Source: Vitellaria paradoxa
Lineage: Eukaryota > Streptophyta > Magnoliopsida > Ericales > Sapotaceae
Assembly: GCA_019916065.1 (NCBI GenBank)
Contig: CM034233.1
Location: forward strand, 49,876,009-49,940,008
Direction of reading: 5' to 3'
DNA: 64,000 nt
Shown: piece by piece, positions 13,378-23,600 of the stretch
Layout of the letters: the number at the start of each line of letters is the position of its first letter
How positions within the stretch are numbered: position 1 is the first letter of the stretch
Made by a program: the position numbers and the translations under genes
Notes under the pieces: model-generated
What the model was told of the DNA's origin: nothing
What the model saw: only the letters and a program-made list of their open reading frames with translations
The model's database searches: none

Positions 13378-13722
13378 GCGGCGTTTGGTAGCACAATTTT
13401 TAGCATTTTTTAGTAATTTTTAGTCAAAAGTTACTAGTTGTAATTTTTGATTTTTTGGTGGAACAAGTTGTAATTTTTAGCAACTTTTTGCAACTTTTGG
13501 ATATTTGGTAAAATTTTTGGCAATATTTAATAATTTTAGCAGCTTTTGAGTGTTGGTAAAATTTTAACAAATTTTAGCAACTTTTTGTGTATTTAGTGAA
13601 ACTTTAAGTGGAACAAATTGCTATAACAAAGAAAAAAAGTGGTAAAAGTTAAGGTTTCACCAAATGTTCAACTTGCAACTTTTAGTAAATTTTTGCACTT
13701 TTGTGTGCTGCCAAACGGGACC
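13378..13722. mobile_element. MITE nested in the CACTA (about 345 bp)
   Basis: The left end GCGGCGTTTGGTAGCAC mirrors the right end, which in reverse reads GGTCCCGTTTGGCAGCAC. The interior is a series of 'atttttagcaacttttt' stretches with no ORF. Flanking trinucleotides are TAA (left) and TTA (right), suggestive of but not proving a PIF/Harbinger-type TWA target. It lies just inside the right subterminal array, so it presumably jumped into the CACTA. Confidence 0.6.
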
Positions 13723-13739
13723 TTAAATTTCACAAATTT

Positions 13740-14735
13740 TATAAAATCATTAGAGTATATATATTCCTGATAGATTACTAACCGATTACCGATAGATTCT
13801 CAACTGAAAAATCCAGTTGGTATTTTGGTTAGTACACTTTTTTAGCTTGATTATCAACGGATTACCTACCGACCATATTACCAACCTCTAAAGGCCGTGG
13901 TTAATGTAGTTGGTAAATATATTCACACTTTATTACCAACAGATTACCAACCGATAACCAACCAAATAAATTAACACCCGATACTATCGGTTGGTAATTT
14001 GCTTGCTAAACATATTCTTGATGCATTGCTATCCAATTACCAACGGAATACCAACTAAACACCAACTAAATAAATTACCAACCAACCTACAAGTTGGCAA
14101 TGCGGTTTGTATCAATTTGCCCATCAGGTGATTACATGACCAACCGAACATTGCGGTTGGTAATGCGGTTGGTAATAATTTAACCATCAAGTTATCAACC
14201 GAAGGACCAACCGAAACATCTAACAACTACACTATTCAGTGGGTAATCAGTTGGTAATTTGGTGGCAAAAATCTTCCTGCCAGATTACCACCTGATTACC
14301 AACTGAAACATATACCAACTAGTTGTAAGCAGTTGGTAATCGGTTGGTAATTTGGAGGGAAAAATCTTCCCGCCAGATTACCAACTGATTACCAACTGAA
14401 ACATGTACCAACAAGTTGTAAACAATTGGTAATCGGTTGGTAATTTGGTGGGAAAAATCTTTCCGCCAGATTACCAACTAATTACCAACTGAAACATGTA
14501 CCAACCAGTTGTAAGCAGTTGATAATCGGTTGGTAAAATTTTTCCCGCCAATATATCAACCGATTACCAACCGATTACCAACTGAAAATTTACCAACTAA
14601 ATTGGATCAGTTGGTAAAGAGTTGATAATTATCAAAATTTTAGCAATTTCTACATCAGTTGGTAATATGTTGGTAATCGGTTGATATTTACCAACCGATT
14701 ATATTCGGTTGGTAATGGTCAGTTGGTAATCAGCT
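13740..14735. repeat. CACTA right subterminal repeat array
   Basis: About 1 kb of the same 'accaactgattaccaacc' motif family as the left end, in both orientations. Neighbouring opposite-facing copies can pair, so the single strand could fold extensively. It contains a regular 93-bp tandem sub-array. Confidence 0.85.
14251..14560. repeat. 93-bp tandem repeat within the right subterminal array
   Basis: Units starting 'ttggtaatttggtggg' begin at 14251, 14344 and 14437, exactly 93 bp apart, with a partial fourth at 14530. Each unit carries several transposase-motif copies in both orientations around a conserved 'aaaatcttcccgccaga' core. Confidence 0.85.
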
Positions 14736-14749
14736 TTTTTTTAGTAGTG
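14718..14749 (-). repeat. CACTA right terminal inverted repeat
   Basis: Ends in TAGTAGTG followed directly by the ATT duplication. Read on the minus strand it begins CACTACTAAAAAAAAGCT and continues into the same 'gattaccaactgac' as the left end. Confidence 0.93.
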
Positions 14750-14752
14750 ATT

Positions 14753-16555
14753 CTTTCTCTTTCTCTCTCCTCTCTCTGTCTATGTGTGTGCATGCACATG
14801 CAAAATAAATTTGAAATCAAGAAATTTAAAACTATTTATTTAAAAAAATTACTCAAATATAATTTTGATACTTTAGATATAAATTTTATCATAAAATTGA
14901 GTGGATTTAACACAATGCATTTGATAAATTTGAAATGACAAAAAATAACAATAATTATTTAAACTCTTTCACAATATTGGCTATCATTATTTTAGGAATA
15001 ATAACAACATTATTTTAGTAGTAATTATTAAAAGTATTCTATGATTTATATTTAATCATAGATAACTTGATTCAAAATCTATTGCTATTTTCACACATGA
15101 TTTAATTATTTATTTGACAACAAATAAGAAATTCACATCATTGTATGAAACTTGACATCAATTGATGCCTAATACAAAATTTACTAGATTATGGGCAAAC
15201 TTAATTTGATCCATGATAACAATGACAATTTTGCCACTATTTGAACAAACTCGATAGGATAAGTATTTTAAAAAGTAATGGATAATATAATAGGTTTGAG
15301 TAAAAACATTTACTCGTTGAATAATGAGGTGGATTGAAGGATTATAAATCTTTGATGGTATCTAATTGTATTTAATTGTTTGGATCTGCATCAAATTTGG
15401 AAAAGCGAACCTTAAAATTTATATTTTTTATTTTTTATTTTTTAATTCAACTTCAAAGGAATAGATTTTACCTTTAAGATCTATGATGATCTCTTCTTCT
15501 TTCCTTTTTGCATTCTTACTCTCTTCAAGATTTGCAAACAAAATAGCTTCCTCTAGGTGACATTTCGAATTCCATAACCCAAGGAGTTATTCACTAATTG
15601 CAAGCAATCACAAAACATCCACATTAAATCTAATCAGACTCATTTAATTACCCCTGGTACATACAATAATAAATACAAGAATAATTTTAAAGCCTCATGT
15701 AATGACTTATTCTTTATTTATTATTAGTCTATTCACTTTATTTTGGATTCAAATATGTTATTTTAGTGTGTTATGGATTGATTGATGCATAAGTTAATTC
15801 AGTTGCTCAATATTTAGTCTAGAGTAGCTGTGTCAGGTCTTAGAAATCAATATTAGGATTTTTCCTTTGTTGTGCGCATGCTTATTGTCTTCCCATCTAC
15901 ATGGCTTAGTTAGTGTAGTAGTGGTCACATGAAACCTTCTTTTTATTGCGTATGGCTGATTCAGGGTAGTGGCATGCACATGACATTTCCCTTCTTGTGA
16001 AAATGACACTTCCTTTTTTGTGTGGACCATTCAACCTAGAAATGAACTCTACAACGTTTTCTTCATTTTCAAATTTCACGGCATATGTTAGGCTTTGGCT
16101 TTATCAAATGATTTTTTCCTTGCCACGATACCTATCCTAACCTAATCTAACCTTACCCCATCACCATTCTCCTTTTCCCTCATTTTCCTTAGTATGATAA
16201 GTGTGTATATCGTGTATGTGTAGGTGATGTAAATAAGATTTGACTTTCTTTCTGATAAAGAGAAAGAGAGGGGGAAAGAGAGAGAGAGTTGGGGTTTAAG
16301 GATTGAGTTTGCCTCCATTGTTGAGAGTGTGACCTTGTGGAAGCTTGATTCGAGTTGATTGAGTTCAAAATCTTGGTGGTGGAAGGGTCATGGGTCCCAG
16401 CTTACCATTGTTTTTCATTTCTTCATATCTTCTTCTCCCTCAACCGAGTAACTAGAGGTAGGAACTTTTGATATTCGAAGTATAGATGATATATGCATAT
16501 GCATTTAATGTTGTGAATGAAAATTGTGAGAGAAAAGATGGTTGGTTGATGGATA
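14753..16555. other. Intergenic DNA, no gene seen
   Basis: AT-rich, with short CT tracts (14755-14780) and GA-rich runs (16255-16290). A minus-strand frame at 15833-16030 contains an imperfect internal repeat (CHVHATTLNQP / FHVTTTTLTKP) but has no recognisable identity. Confidence 0.5.
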
Positions 16556-16874
16556 TATTTTGGTCGCTAAAAGTAACACATTTATAGACTAATTTGTCGA
16601 GAAAATTGATAATATTTATTATTATTTTTTTTTGTGTAGCCTTTGGGGACTAAAATTTTTGTCGCCAAAAGCCTAACTTTGGCGACCAAAGGTGTAATTT
16701 ACTTGTTAAGATTGACTCAAAAATTTTAGCCTTTTTTTCCGACCAATTGCTCAATAAATATGTCACATTTGGCAATGAATTAGTCAGAAAAGTGATAAAA
16801 AATTTTATTATTTGTACTTAATTATTTAATAAATGTTTATCACTTTTTTTAACTAATTGATCGTTAAAGGTGCC
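16556..16874. other. Degenerate transposon-like remnant
   Basis: Contains mirrored motifs 'gtcgccaaaag' and 'tttggcgaccaaagg' (16660-16691). A block, 'aatttgtcgagaaaattgat', is repeated loosely as 'gaattagtcagaaaagtgat' about 190 bp later. This looks like an eroded subterminal region of a DNA transposon. It ends exactly where the CHX first-exon tandem repeat begins. Confidence 0.3.
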
Positions 16875-17378
16875 CATTGAGAATTATTTGTTTTTCTTTG
16901 TTTTTTTTTTTTCTTTTCATGGGTTTGACTTTGAGAAGCAATTGGCACAAAGTCAAGGTCTAACCATTTTTAGCATGCTATGGAGAACACATCTATTGAA
17001 TCAAAAAAAAGGAACATCATATCCAAAATAGGAAAAAAAAAATGAGTTGTATTTTCTTAATAACATTAGTCAAAAAAAAAATAGTAAAAGGAGCTTTTTT
17101 TTCTTCTCCTTCTTTTTACTTCTCCTTCTTCCTCTCATCGTTTCCTTTAATTTTACACCCCATTGAGAGGAGGAGGAGAATTGTAGTTGCCAAGCCTAGC
17201 CTGGTGCTAATTAAAGAAGGTGAAGGTGTATGGTGGCATCACCACCACATCACACATTTATCACGAGATGACACAGGGCTTTCGCTAGCTAGTTGAGAAC
17301 ATATAGAAGTGGCGGTGCTAGTGGAGCACCACAAGACCACAACAAAAGGTGGTGGTGGGAAGATCGAAATAAGAGAAA

Positions 17379-17609
17379 ATGGGGAACCCAAAGATGCCCT
17401 GTTGTTAATAGCACCAGGAATGCTAGCCAATGAGTCGGTATGTTATCCATCGACGATGGTGACAACAAATGGGATTTGGGTTAAGGAGGACCCCATGAAT
17501 TATTCTCTCCCTCTCTTCCTCCTGCAAGTCTTGGATGGTCGTCACCACTTGCCTCCTCATGCTTTTTCTTAAACCTCTCAACCTCTCTCGTCTCGTTTGC
17601 GAGGTAATT
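17379..17609 (+). pseudogene. CHX antiporter exon 1, copy 1 (frameshifted)
   Basis: Homologous to 18773-19006. Compared with copy 2 it lacks one base in 'gatgccctgttg' (near 17397) and two bases in 'caagtcttggatgg' (near 17531). Neither the upstream ATG (17379) nor the internal MLANESV start therefore gives a continuous frame into exon 2. Its GTAAGT donor (17610) is intact and the last codons (RLVCEVI, in the shifted frame) look closer to the family consensus than those of copy 2. This suggests it was once a working exon. Confidence 0.8.
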
Positions 17610-17679
17610 GTAAGTCTATTTATTTATTTATTTTATCCTTCATTTAAAATATTTCAATTCTTAAAGCACATTAATTAGA

Positions 17680-17905
17680 ATTATGCCTACATATACATAT
17701 ATATGAATATATATATACGTACACGTATGCATACGTATACATATACATACATATATATATATACATTTACATATATATATATATACATTTACATATATAT
17801 ATAGGTATATATGTATATATATGTATGTATGTGTATATGTTTGTATATACGTGTACATGTATATGTAGGTATATGTATATATGTATATGTATATATGTTT
17901 ATATG
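17680..17905 (+). repeat. (TA/CATA/GTATA)n microsatellite after exon 1 copy 1
   Basis: Mixed 'atatac', 'acatat' and 'gtatat' repeats. The Tyr/Ile/His-rich open frames on both strands are artefacts of the repeat. Confidence 0.9.
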
Positions 17906-18695
17906 TTTTTTTATTTTTGGTTGATAAAAATTTTTTTTCTTTGTTTTTTGTTTTTTTTTTTTTTTTTCGTAGTGCCTCTTTGGTTAACGCATATGTTTGT
18001 TACTTGATTCATGGTTAGTGCTCCATTATTTTAATTTGGTTATTACCTATATATGATATAATAATTATTTCACGTTTGGTGTTATTTTAGTTATTATTGT
18101 ATCAGTACAAATTTCATCCGTTTTAATTAGATTAAGAAGACATATATATATTTAATTATCTATTTTAATTGACATGGAAAACTATGCCAATAGAATAAGA
18201 ATTCCATCTTTTAAAGAGAGGTAGAAATTTGGTAATGAAATTGAATACTTGATTCCATAGAAATAGCGAAACTCAAGGTCTAACCATTGAGAATTATTTG
18301 TTTTTCTTTGTTCTTTTTTTTTTTTTTTTCTCTTGGGTTTGACTTTGAGAAGTAGTTGGCACAAAGTCAAGGTCTAACCATTTTTAGCATGCTATGGAGA
18401 ACACATCCATTGAATCAAAAATAGGGAACATCATATCCAAAATAGGAAAAAAAATGAGCTGTATTTTCTTAATTACATTGGTTAAAAAATAGTAGTAAAA
18501 GGAGCTTCTTTTCTTCTCATTCTTCCTCTCATCATTTCTTTTAATTTTCCACCCTATTGAGAGGAGGAGGAGAATTGTAGATGCCAAGCCAAGCCTGGTG
18601 CTAATTAAAGAAGGTGAAGGTGCATGGTGGCATCACCACCATATCACGCATTTATCACGAGACGGCACGGGGGTTTTGCTAGCTAGTTGAGAACA

Positions 18696-18702
18696 TATAA
18701 AG
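18696..18702 (+). promoter_or_regulatory. Candidate TATA box for the CHX gene (unit 2)
   Basis: TATAAAG lies 71 bp upstream of the ATG at 18773, in a block shared by all three units ('gaacatataaagg'). Unit 1 reads TATAGAAG and unit 3 TATAAAGT. Position is reasonable for a core promoter, but nothing else confirms it. Confidence 0.35.
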
Positions 18703-18772
18703 GCGGCAGTGCTAGTGGAGCACCACAAGATCACAACAAAAGGCGGTGGTGGGAAGATCGAAATTAGGAAAA

Positions 18773-19006
18773 ATGGGGAACCCAAAGATGCCCCCGTTGC
18801 TAATAGCGCCAGGAATGCTAGCTAATGAGTCGGTATGTTATCCATCGACGATGGTGACAACAAATGGGATTTGGGTTAAGGAGGACCCCATGAATTACTC
18901 CCTCCCTCTCTTCCTCCTGCAAGTCTTGTTGATGGTCGTCACCACTCGCCTCCTCATGCTTTTTCTTAAACCTCTCAACCTCTCTCGTCTCTTTTGCGAG
19001 TTAATT
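18773..19006 (+). CDS. CHX: CHX antiporter exon 1, copy 2 (intact; proposed active first exon)
   Basis: Encodes 78 residues from [10 protein letters not shown] through the N-terminal CHX signature [19 protein letters not shown] and the first membrane segment ([19 protein letters not shown]), ending RLFCELI. The exon stops at phase 0 before a consensus GTAAGT donor at 19007. Splicing to 22448 gives [18 protein letters not shown], the junction expected in CHX proteins. A longer frame opens at 18746, but MGNPKM is conserved in copy 3, and MLANES at residue 14 is an alternative start. Of the three tandem copies only this one combines an open frame with a GT donor. Confidence 0.82.
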
Positions 19007-19351
19007 GTAAGTCTATTTATTTATTTATTTATTTTATCCTTCATTTAAAATATTTCATTTCTTAAAGCACATTAATTAGAATTATGCCTACATATACATA
19101 TATATGAATATATATATACATACGCGTATGCATACGTATACATATACATACATATATATATGTACACATATGCATACATATATATATACGTACATATGCA
19201 TATATATATGTAGATATGTATATAGGTATATATATGCATGTATCTATGTATGTATGTGTACATGTATGTATATATGTGTACATGTACATGTGTATGTATA
19301 TATGTATTTATACGTATATATGTATATATGTTTTTTTTGGTTGATAAAAGT

Positions 19352-19389
<38 letters not shown>

Positions 19390-20605
19390 TGTAGTGCTTC
19401 TTTGGTTAACGCGCATGTTTGGTAGTTGATTCATGGTTAGTGCTCCATTGTTGTAATTTGGTTATTACCTACATATGACATAATAATTGTTTCACGTTTG
19501 GTGTTATTTTAGTTATTATTGTATCAGTACAAATTTCATCTGTTTTAATTAGATTAAGAGGACATATGTATTTAATTATCTATTTTAATTGACATAGAAA
19601 ACTATGCCAATAGAATAAGAATTCCATCTTTTAAAGAGAGGTAGAAATTTGGTAATGGAATTGAATATTTGATTCCATAGAAATAGCGAAACTCAAGGTC
19701 TAACCATTGAGAATTAATTGTTTTTTTTGTTCTTTCTTTTTTTTTTTTCCATGGGCTTGACTTTGAGAAGTAGTTGGCACAAAGTCAAGGTCTAACCATT
19801 TTTAGCATGCTATGGAGAACACATCTATTGAATCAAAAATAGGGAACATCATATCCAAAATAGGAAAAAAAATGAGCTGTACTTTCTTAATTACATTGGT
19901 TAAAAAAAGTAGTAAAAGGAGTTTTTTTTTCCTCTCCTTCTTTTTACTTCTCCTTCTTCCTCTCATCGTTTCCTTTAATTTTCCACCCCATTGAGAGGAA
20001 GAGGAGAATTGTAGGTGCCAAGCCTACCCTGGTGCTAATTAAAGAAAGTGAAAGTGCACGGTGGCATCACCACCATATCACATATTTATCACGAGACGGC
20101 ACGGGGGTTTTGCTTGCTAGTTAAGAACATATAAAGTCCGTGGTGCTAGTGGAGCACCACAAGACCACAACAAAAGGCAGTGGTGGGAAGATCGAAATTA
20201 GGAAAAATGGGGAACCCAAAGATGCCCCCGTTGATAATAGCGCCGGGAATGCTAACCAATGAGTCGGAATGTTATCCACCGACGATGGTGACGACAAATG
20301 GGATTTGGGTTAAGGAGCACCTCATGAATTATTCTCTCCCTCTCTTCCTCTTGCAAGTCTTGTTGTTGGTCATCACCACTTGCCTCCTCATGCTTTTTCT
20401 TAAACCTCTCAACCTCTCTCGGCTCTTTTACAAGTTAATTATAAGTCCGTTTATTTATTTATTTATTTTATCCTTCATTTAAAATATTTCATTTCTTAAA
20501 GCACATTAATTAGAACTATGCCTACATATACATATATAATACATATATATATGTACACGTATGCATATGTATACACATACGTATGTGTACATGTATGTAT
20601 ATACG

Positions 20606-20636
<31 letters not shown>

Positions 20637-23600
20637 TTATATATATGTATATGTAAAATATTTCATTTCTTAAAGCACATTAATTAGAGCTATACATACA
20701 TATACATATATATATATAATTAGAACTATATGCATGTATAGTTCTTATTAATGTGCTTTAATAAACCAAATATTTATATATATACACACACACATTTTTA
20801 AGGTGCACACTAGACAATATTTACCAAAAGAAGTTGTAGGAAATTAGTCTATTTTAGGCTATTGATTCCTAATCCAATTCTGAAAAACAGATATCAGAAA
20901 ATAAATCATAGGTTTTACTCAATCTGAAATTGATCACTAGTTATTTATAATATATATATATATATAAATACACACAACTTTAAGGTGCACACCAGACAAT
21001 ATTAACCAAAAGAAGTTGTAGGAAATTAGTCCATTTTAGTCTATTGATTACCAATCCAATTATAAAAAATAGATATCAGAAAATAAATCATAGGTTTTAC
21101 TCAATTTGAAATTAATCACTAGTTCATTTACGAGGAGAATTTCACCCAAATGTCATCTATCTTTCACGTTGCGGAAAGAATTATAATTTAGGATGTTTGA
21201 AACATTAACAAAGCCCGAGAAATTTACGATGTCAGAAATCCTATATATATATATATATATTGACGTTAATTAGCAAATAAATAAATAAAGTGGATAAATT
21301 TAGAAATAAATCTAAGGTGTTGGTTGAAATGTCCATGGTTAGAAAATATATTTAATGTAGTAACAAAACTGGACTATGGCAAGAGAACTCCTAGCAACTG
21401 TGGAAGGTGAAACGTTTTACCAGCCTCGCGGTTGGCTTGGGTGGTGTATAAATGAGACTTTTGAAGTTGCAGTCTACAATCATGGGTTTGATTTCTTCTA
21501 AGGTCATTTTGTTGTTGTCAAATTTTTTATGTTGTTAATAACTAAAGACAACATATTGTTGGTTGGAAACCAGTGACATTTGTTAGTCTTTGAAAAATTT
21601 GTAATTTAGGTTTGAGTCTAAAATAATCCTTGCCTTTCTTCAAGATATAATAATAATAATAATAATAATATATGTTTCTTTATATGGATCCACTGTTATT
21701 CACATCTGAACGTTTGGGATTAGGGTTCTAAAATTAGCTAAATTATATGAGATTAAATCAAGTTTGATTTGGTTATATATTTAGAGGTGTTTGGAAAATA
21801 AAAAGCTAGAAAAAGTTAGATGAGTTCAAGGTGGGCCTAGTTTTGAGTTGCCCACAGGTAGCCTGCTAAAAAAGAAAAAAAAATTAAAACAATTTTAGTT
21901 CAATTATTTTTAATTTAATTTATCCCAAATTTTTGTAACCCTACCCACTTTATCCTTAAACTCTTTATTTAACCTAAATTTTTGTACCCCAAGACTCTCT
22001 ACTCTCAAACCTTTTGTTTAACCCTGACAAATTCTAAATCATGTTCCAACCCTAGATGTGTCAGTCATTTTTTGGTGTTTAAAAGCAAAATTCAAATTTT
22101 CTGACATAACTCATTTAAACATGGTCTCACCTACCCGTTTAAACTGTTTTGGTCAAACAAGTTGTTAAAAAATTGACAGAAATTGATAAAAATTAGTAAA
22201 AGTTAATAAAAATTTGTAATAATTAGTAAAAATTTATAAAATTTAGAGTTTTAAAATAAAAGCATGAAAACGAGAATGAATAAAAATTAGTAAAAATTTG
22301 TAAATGTTTAGAAAAATTAGTCTTCTAAAACAAGGCTTTACTCGAGCTCAAATTAAATCGTAAATAAATTGAACTTGAATTACAATTTTAAGTTACAGGA
22401 CTGCTGATTAATCTGATTTCTGTGGTACCAAATGCTGGGCTTTGCAGGCTGGCATAATTCTGGGTCCAACAGGCCTGGGAAACGTTGGGGGGTTTGGCCC
22501 TTACGTATTCTCTAAGCGAAGTCAGACACTCCTCGAGACAGTAGCCAACATTGGCGTCATGTACTTCGTCTTCATGATCGGACTCGACACAGACCTCTCC
22601 CTCATCCGCCAACGCCGCAACAAGGCCTTATCTTTCGCCCTCACCTCCATGCTCCCACCTTTCCTCATCGTCTCCGCCTTCTCCTTCTCCATCTACAAGC
22701 AAACAACTCTCCCCCATCCCCAATTTTCCCTCCTCTTCGCCTCCGCCCTCTCCTTCACCTCCCTCCCTTTCCTCTCCCGCACCCTCGCCGAGCTCCGAAT
22801 CCTCGACGTCGACATCGGAAACCTAGCTAAGTCCGCCGCCTTCTTCAACGAAATCATCGGCCTTGTCATCCTAGTGTTTGTCGTTTCTTCAGCAGCGACG
22901 GAGACAAACTTAGTGACGAGTTCGGTGTTGGTGATCCTGAGCAGCGTCATTTTTGTGGTCTTCTGCGCTTTGGCTGTCCGCCCGCTGATCAATTGGCTGA
23001 TAAAGCGGTCATCACAGGACGACAACTTCGGCGAGCTCACGACCTCGGTTGTTGTTGCCGGGGTTATGTTCTCCACCGTCATAGCGGATGTAATTGGAAT
23101 TCACCCGACAGTTGGTGCTTTTATTCTTGGAGTGGCGGTTCCCAGAGGGTCTCTTTCGATCGGTCTGATTGAAAAGCTTGAGGACTTTGTTACGGGATTT
23201 TTGCTCCCTCTCTTTGTTATGACGAGTGGGCTGAAGACTAATGCTGCCAAAATCAATGGCGTCGCCAACTGGGTTATGCTAATGTCTGCAGTCCTTCTGT
23301 CTGTTGCTGGCAGAGTCGCTGGAAGTGTTTTTGTTGGCCATTTTTTCGAGATGCCTCCCAGCGAAGGGGCTGCACTCGGTCTTCTGATGAACTCCGTTTG
23401 CCTCATTCAATTGTTTGCTCTCAATATCGGGAGAGATCAAAAGGTATTCATATATAAAATGGAGAGGCTAAGATAATTCGATTTGGATCAAACACGTTCA
23501 AACATAAATTTGTATGGATTGTTAAATTAAAATTTAATAGTTCAAATCGAATTTTCATCTAAATGACATTAAATTTGACGTCAACCTACAAATTCTACAT

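Larger units (their letters stand above)
2132..14749 (-). mobile_element. CACTA (En/Spm) DNA transposon, 12.6 kb, complete ends
   Basis: Both ends carry the diagnostic CACTA terminus: CACTACTAG at 2132 and TAGTAGTG ending at 14749. The 32-bp terminal inverted repeats match at 29 positions. The element is flanked by an identical 3-bp duplication, ATT (2129-2131 and 14750-14752), which is the target-site length of this superfamily. Dense subterminal repeats built from 'ttaccaac(t/c)gattaccaacc' occupy both ends. Inside, on the minus strand, lie a TNPD-like transposase gene followed by a TNPA-like gene, the standard two-gene plan of autonomous plant CACTA elements. Both genes carry stops or frameshifts, so this copy is probably not autonomous. 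Its intact ends could still be substrates for a transposase supplied elsewhere. Confidence 0.95.
16875..18284 (+). repeat. CHX exon-1 tandem repeat, unit 1 (1410 bp)
   Basis: Starts at 'cattgagaattatttg'. It carries a poly-T stretch, the block 'caaggtctaaccattttta', a 5' leader, CHX exon 1 copy 1, a (TA/CATA)-rich microsatellite and a trailing block ending 'aactcaaggtctaaccatt'. The unit repeats head-to-tail at 18285 and 19705. Confidence 0.9.
18285..19704 (+). repeat. CHX exon-1 tandem repeat, unit 2 (1420 bp)
   Basis: Second unit, closely similar along its whole length to unit 1. It contains exon 1 copy 2, the only copy with both an open frame and a GT donor. Confidence 0.9.

Noticed and set aside
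17661..19434. Tyr/Ile/His-rich frames on both strands
   Set aside because: Translations of the (TA/CATA)n microsatellites and the poly-T tract.
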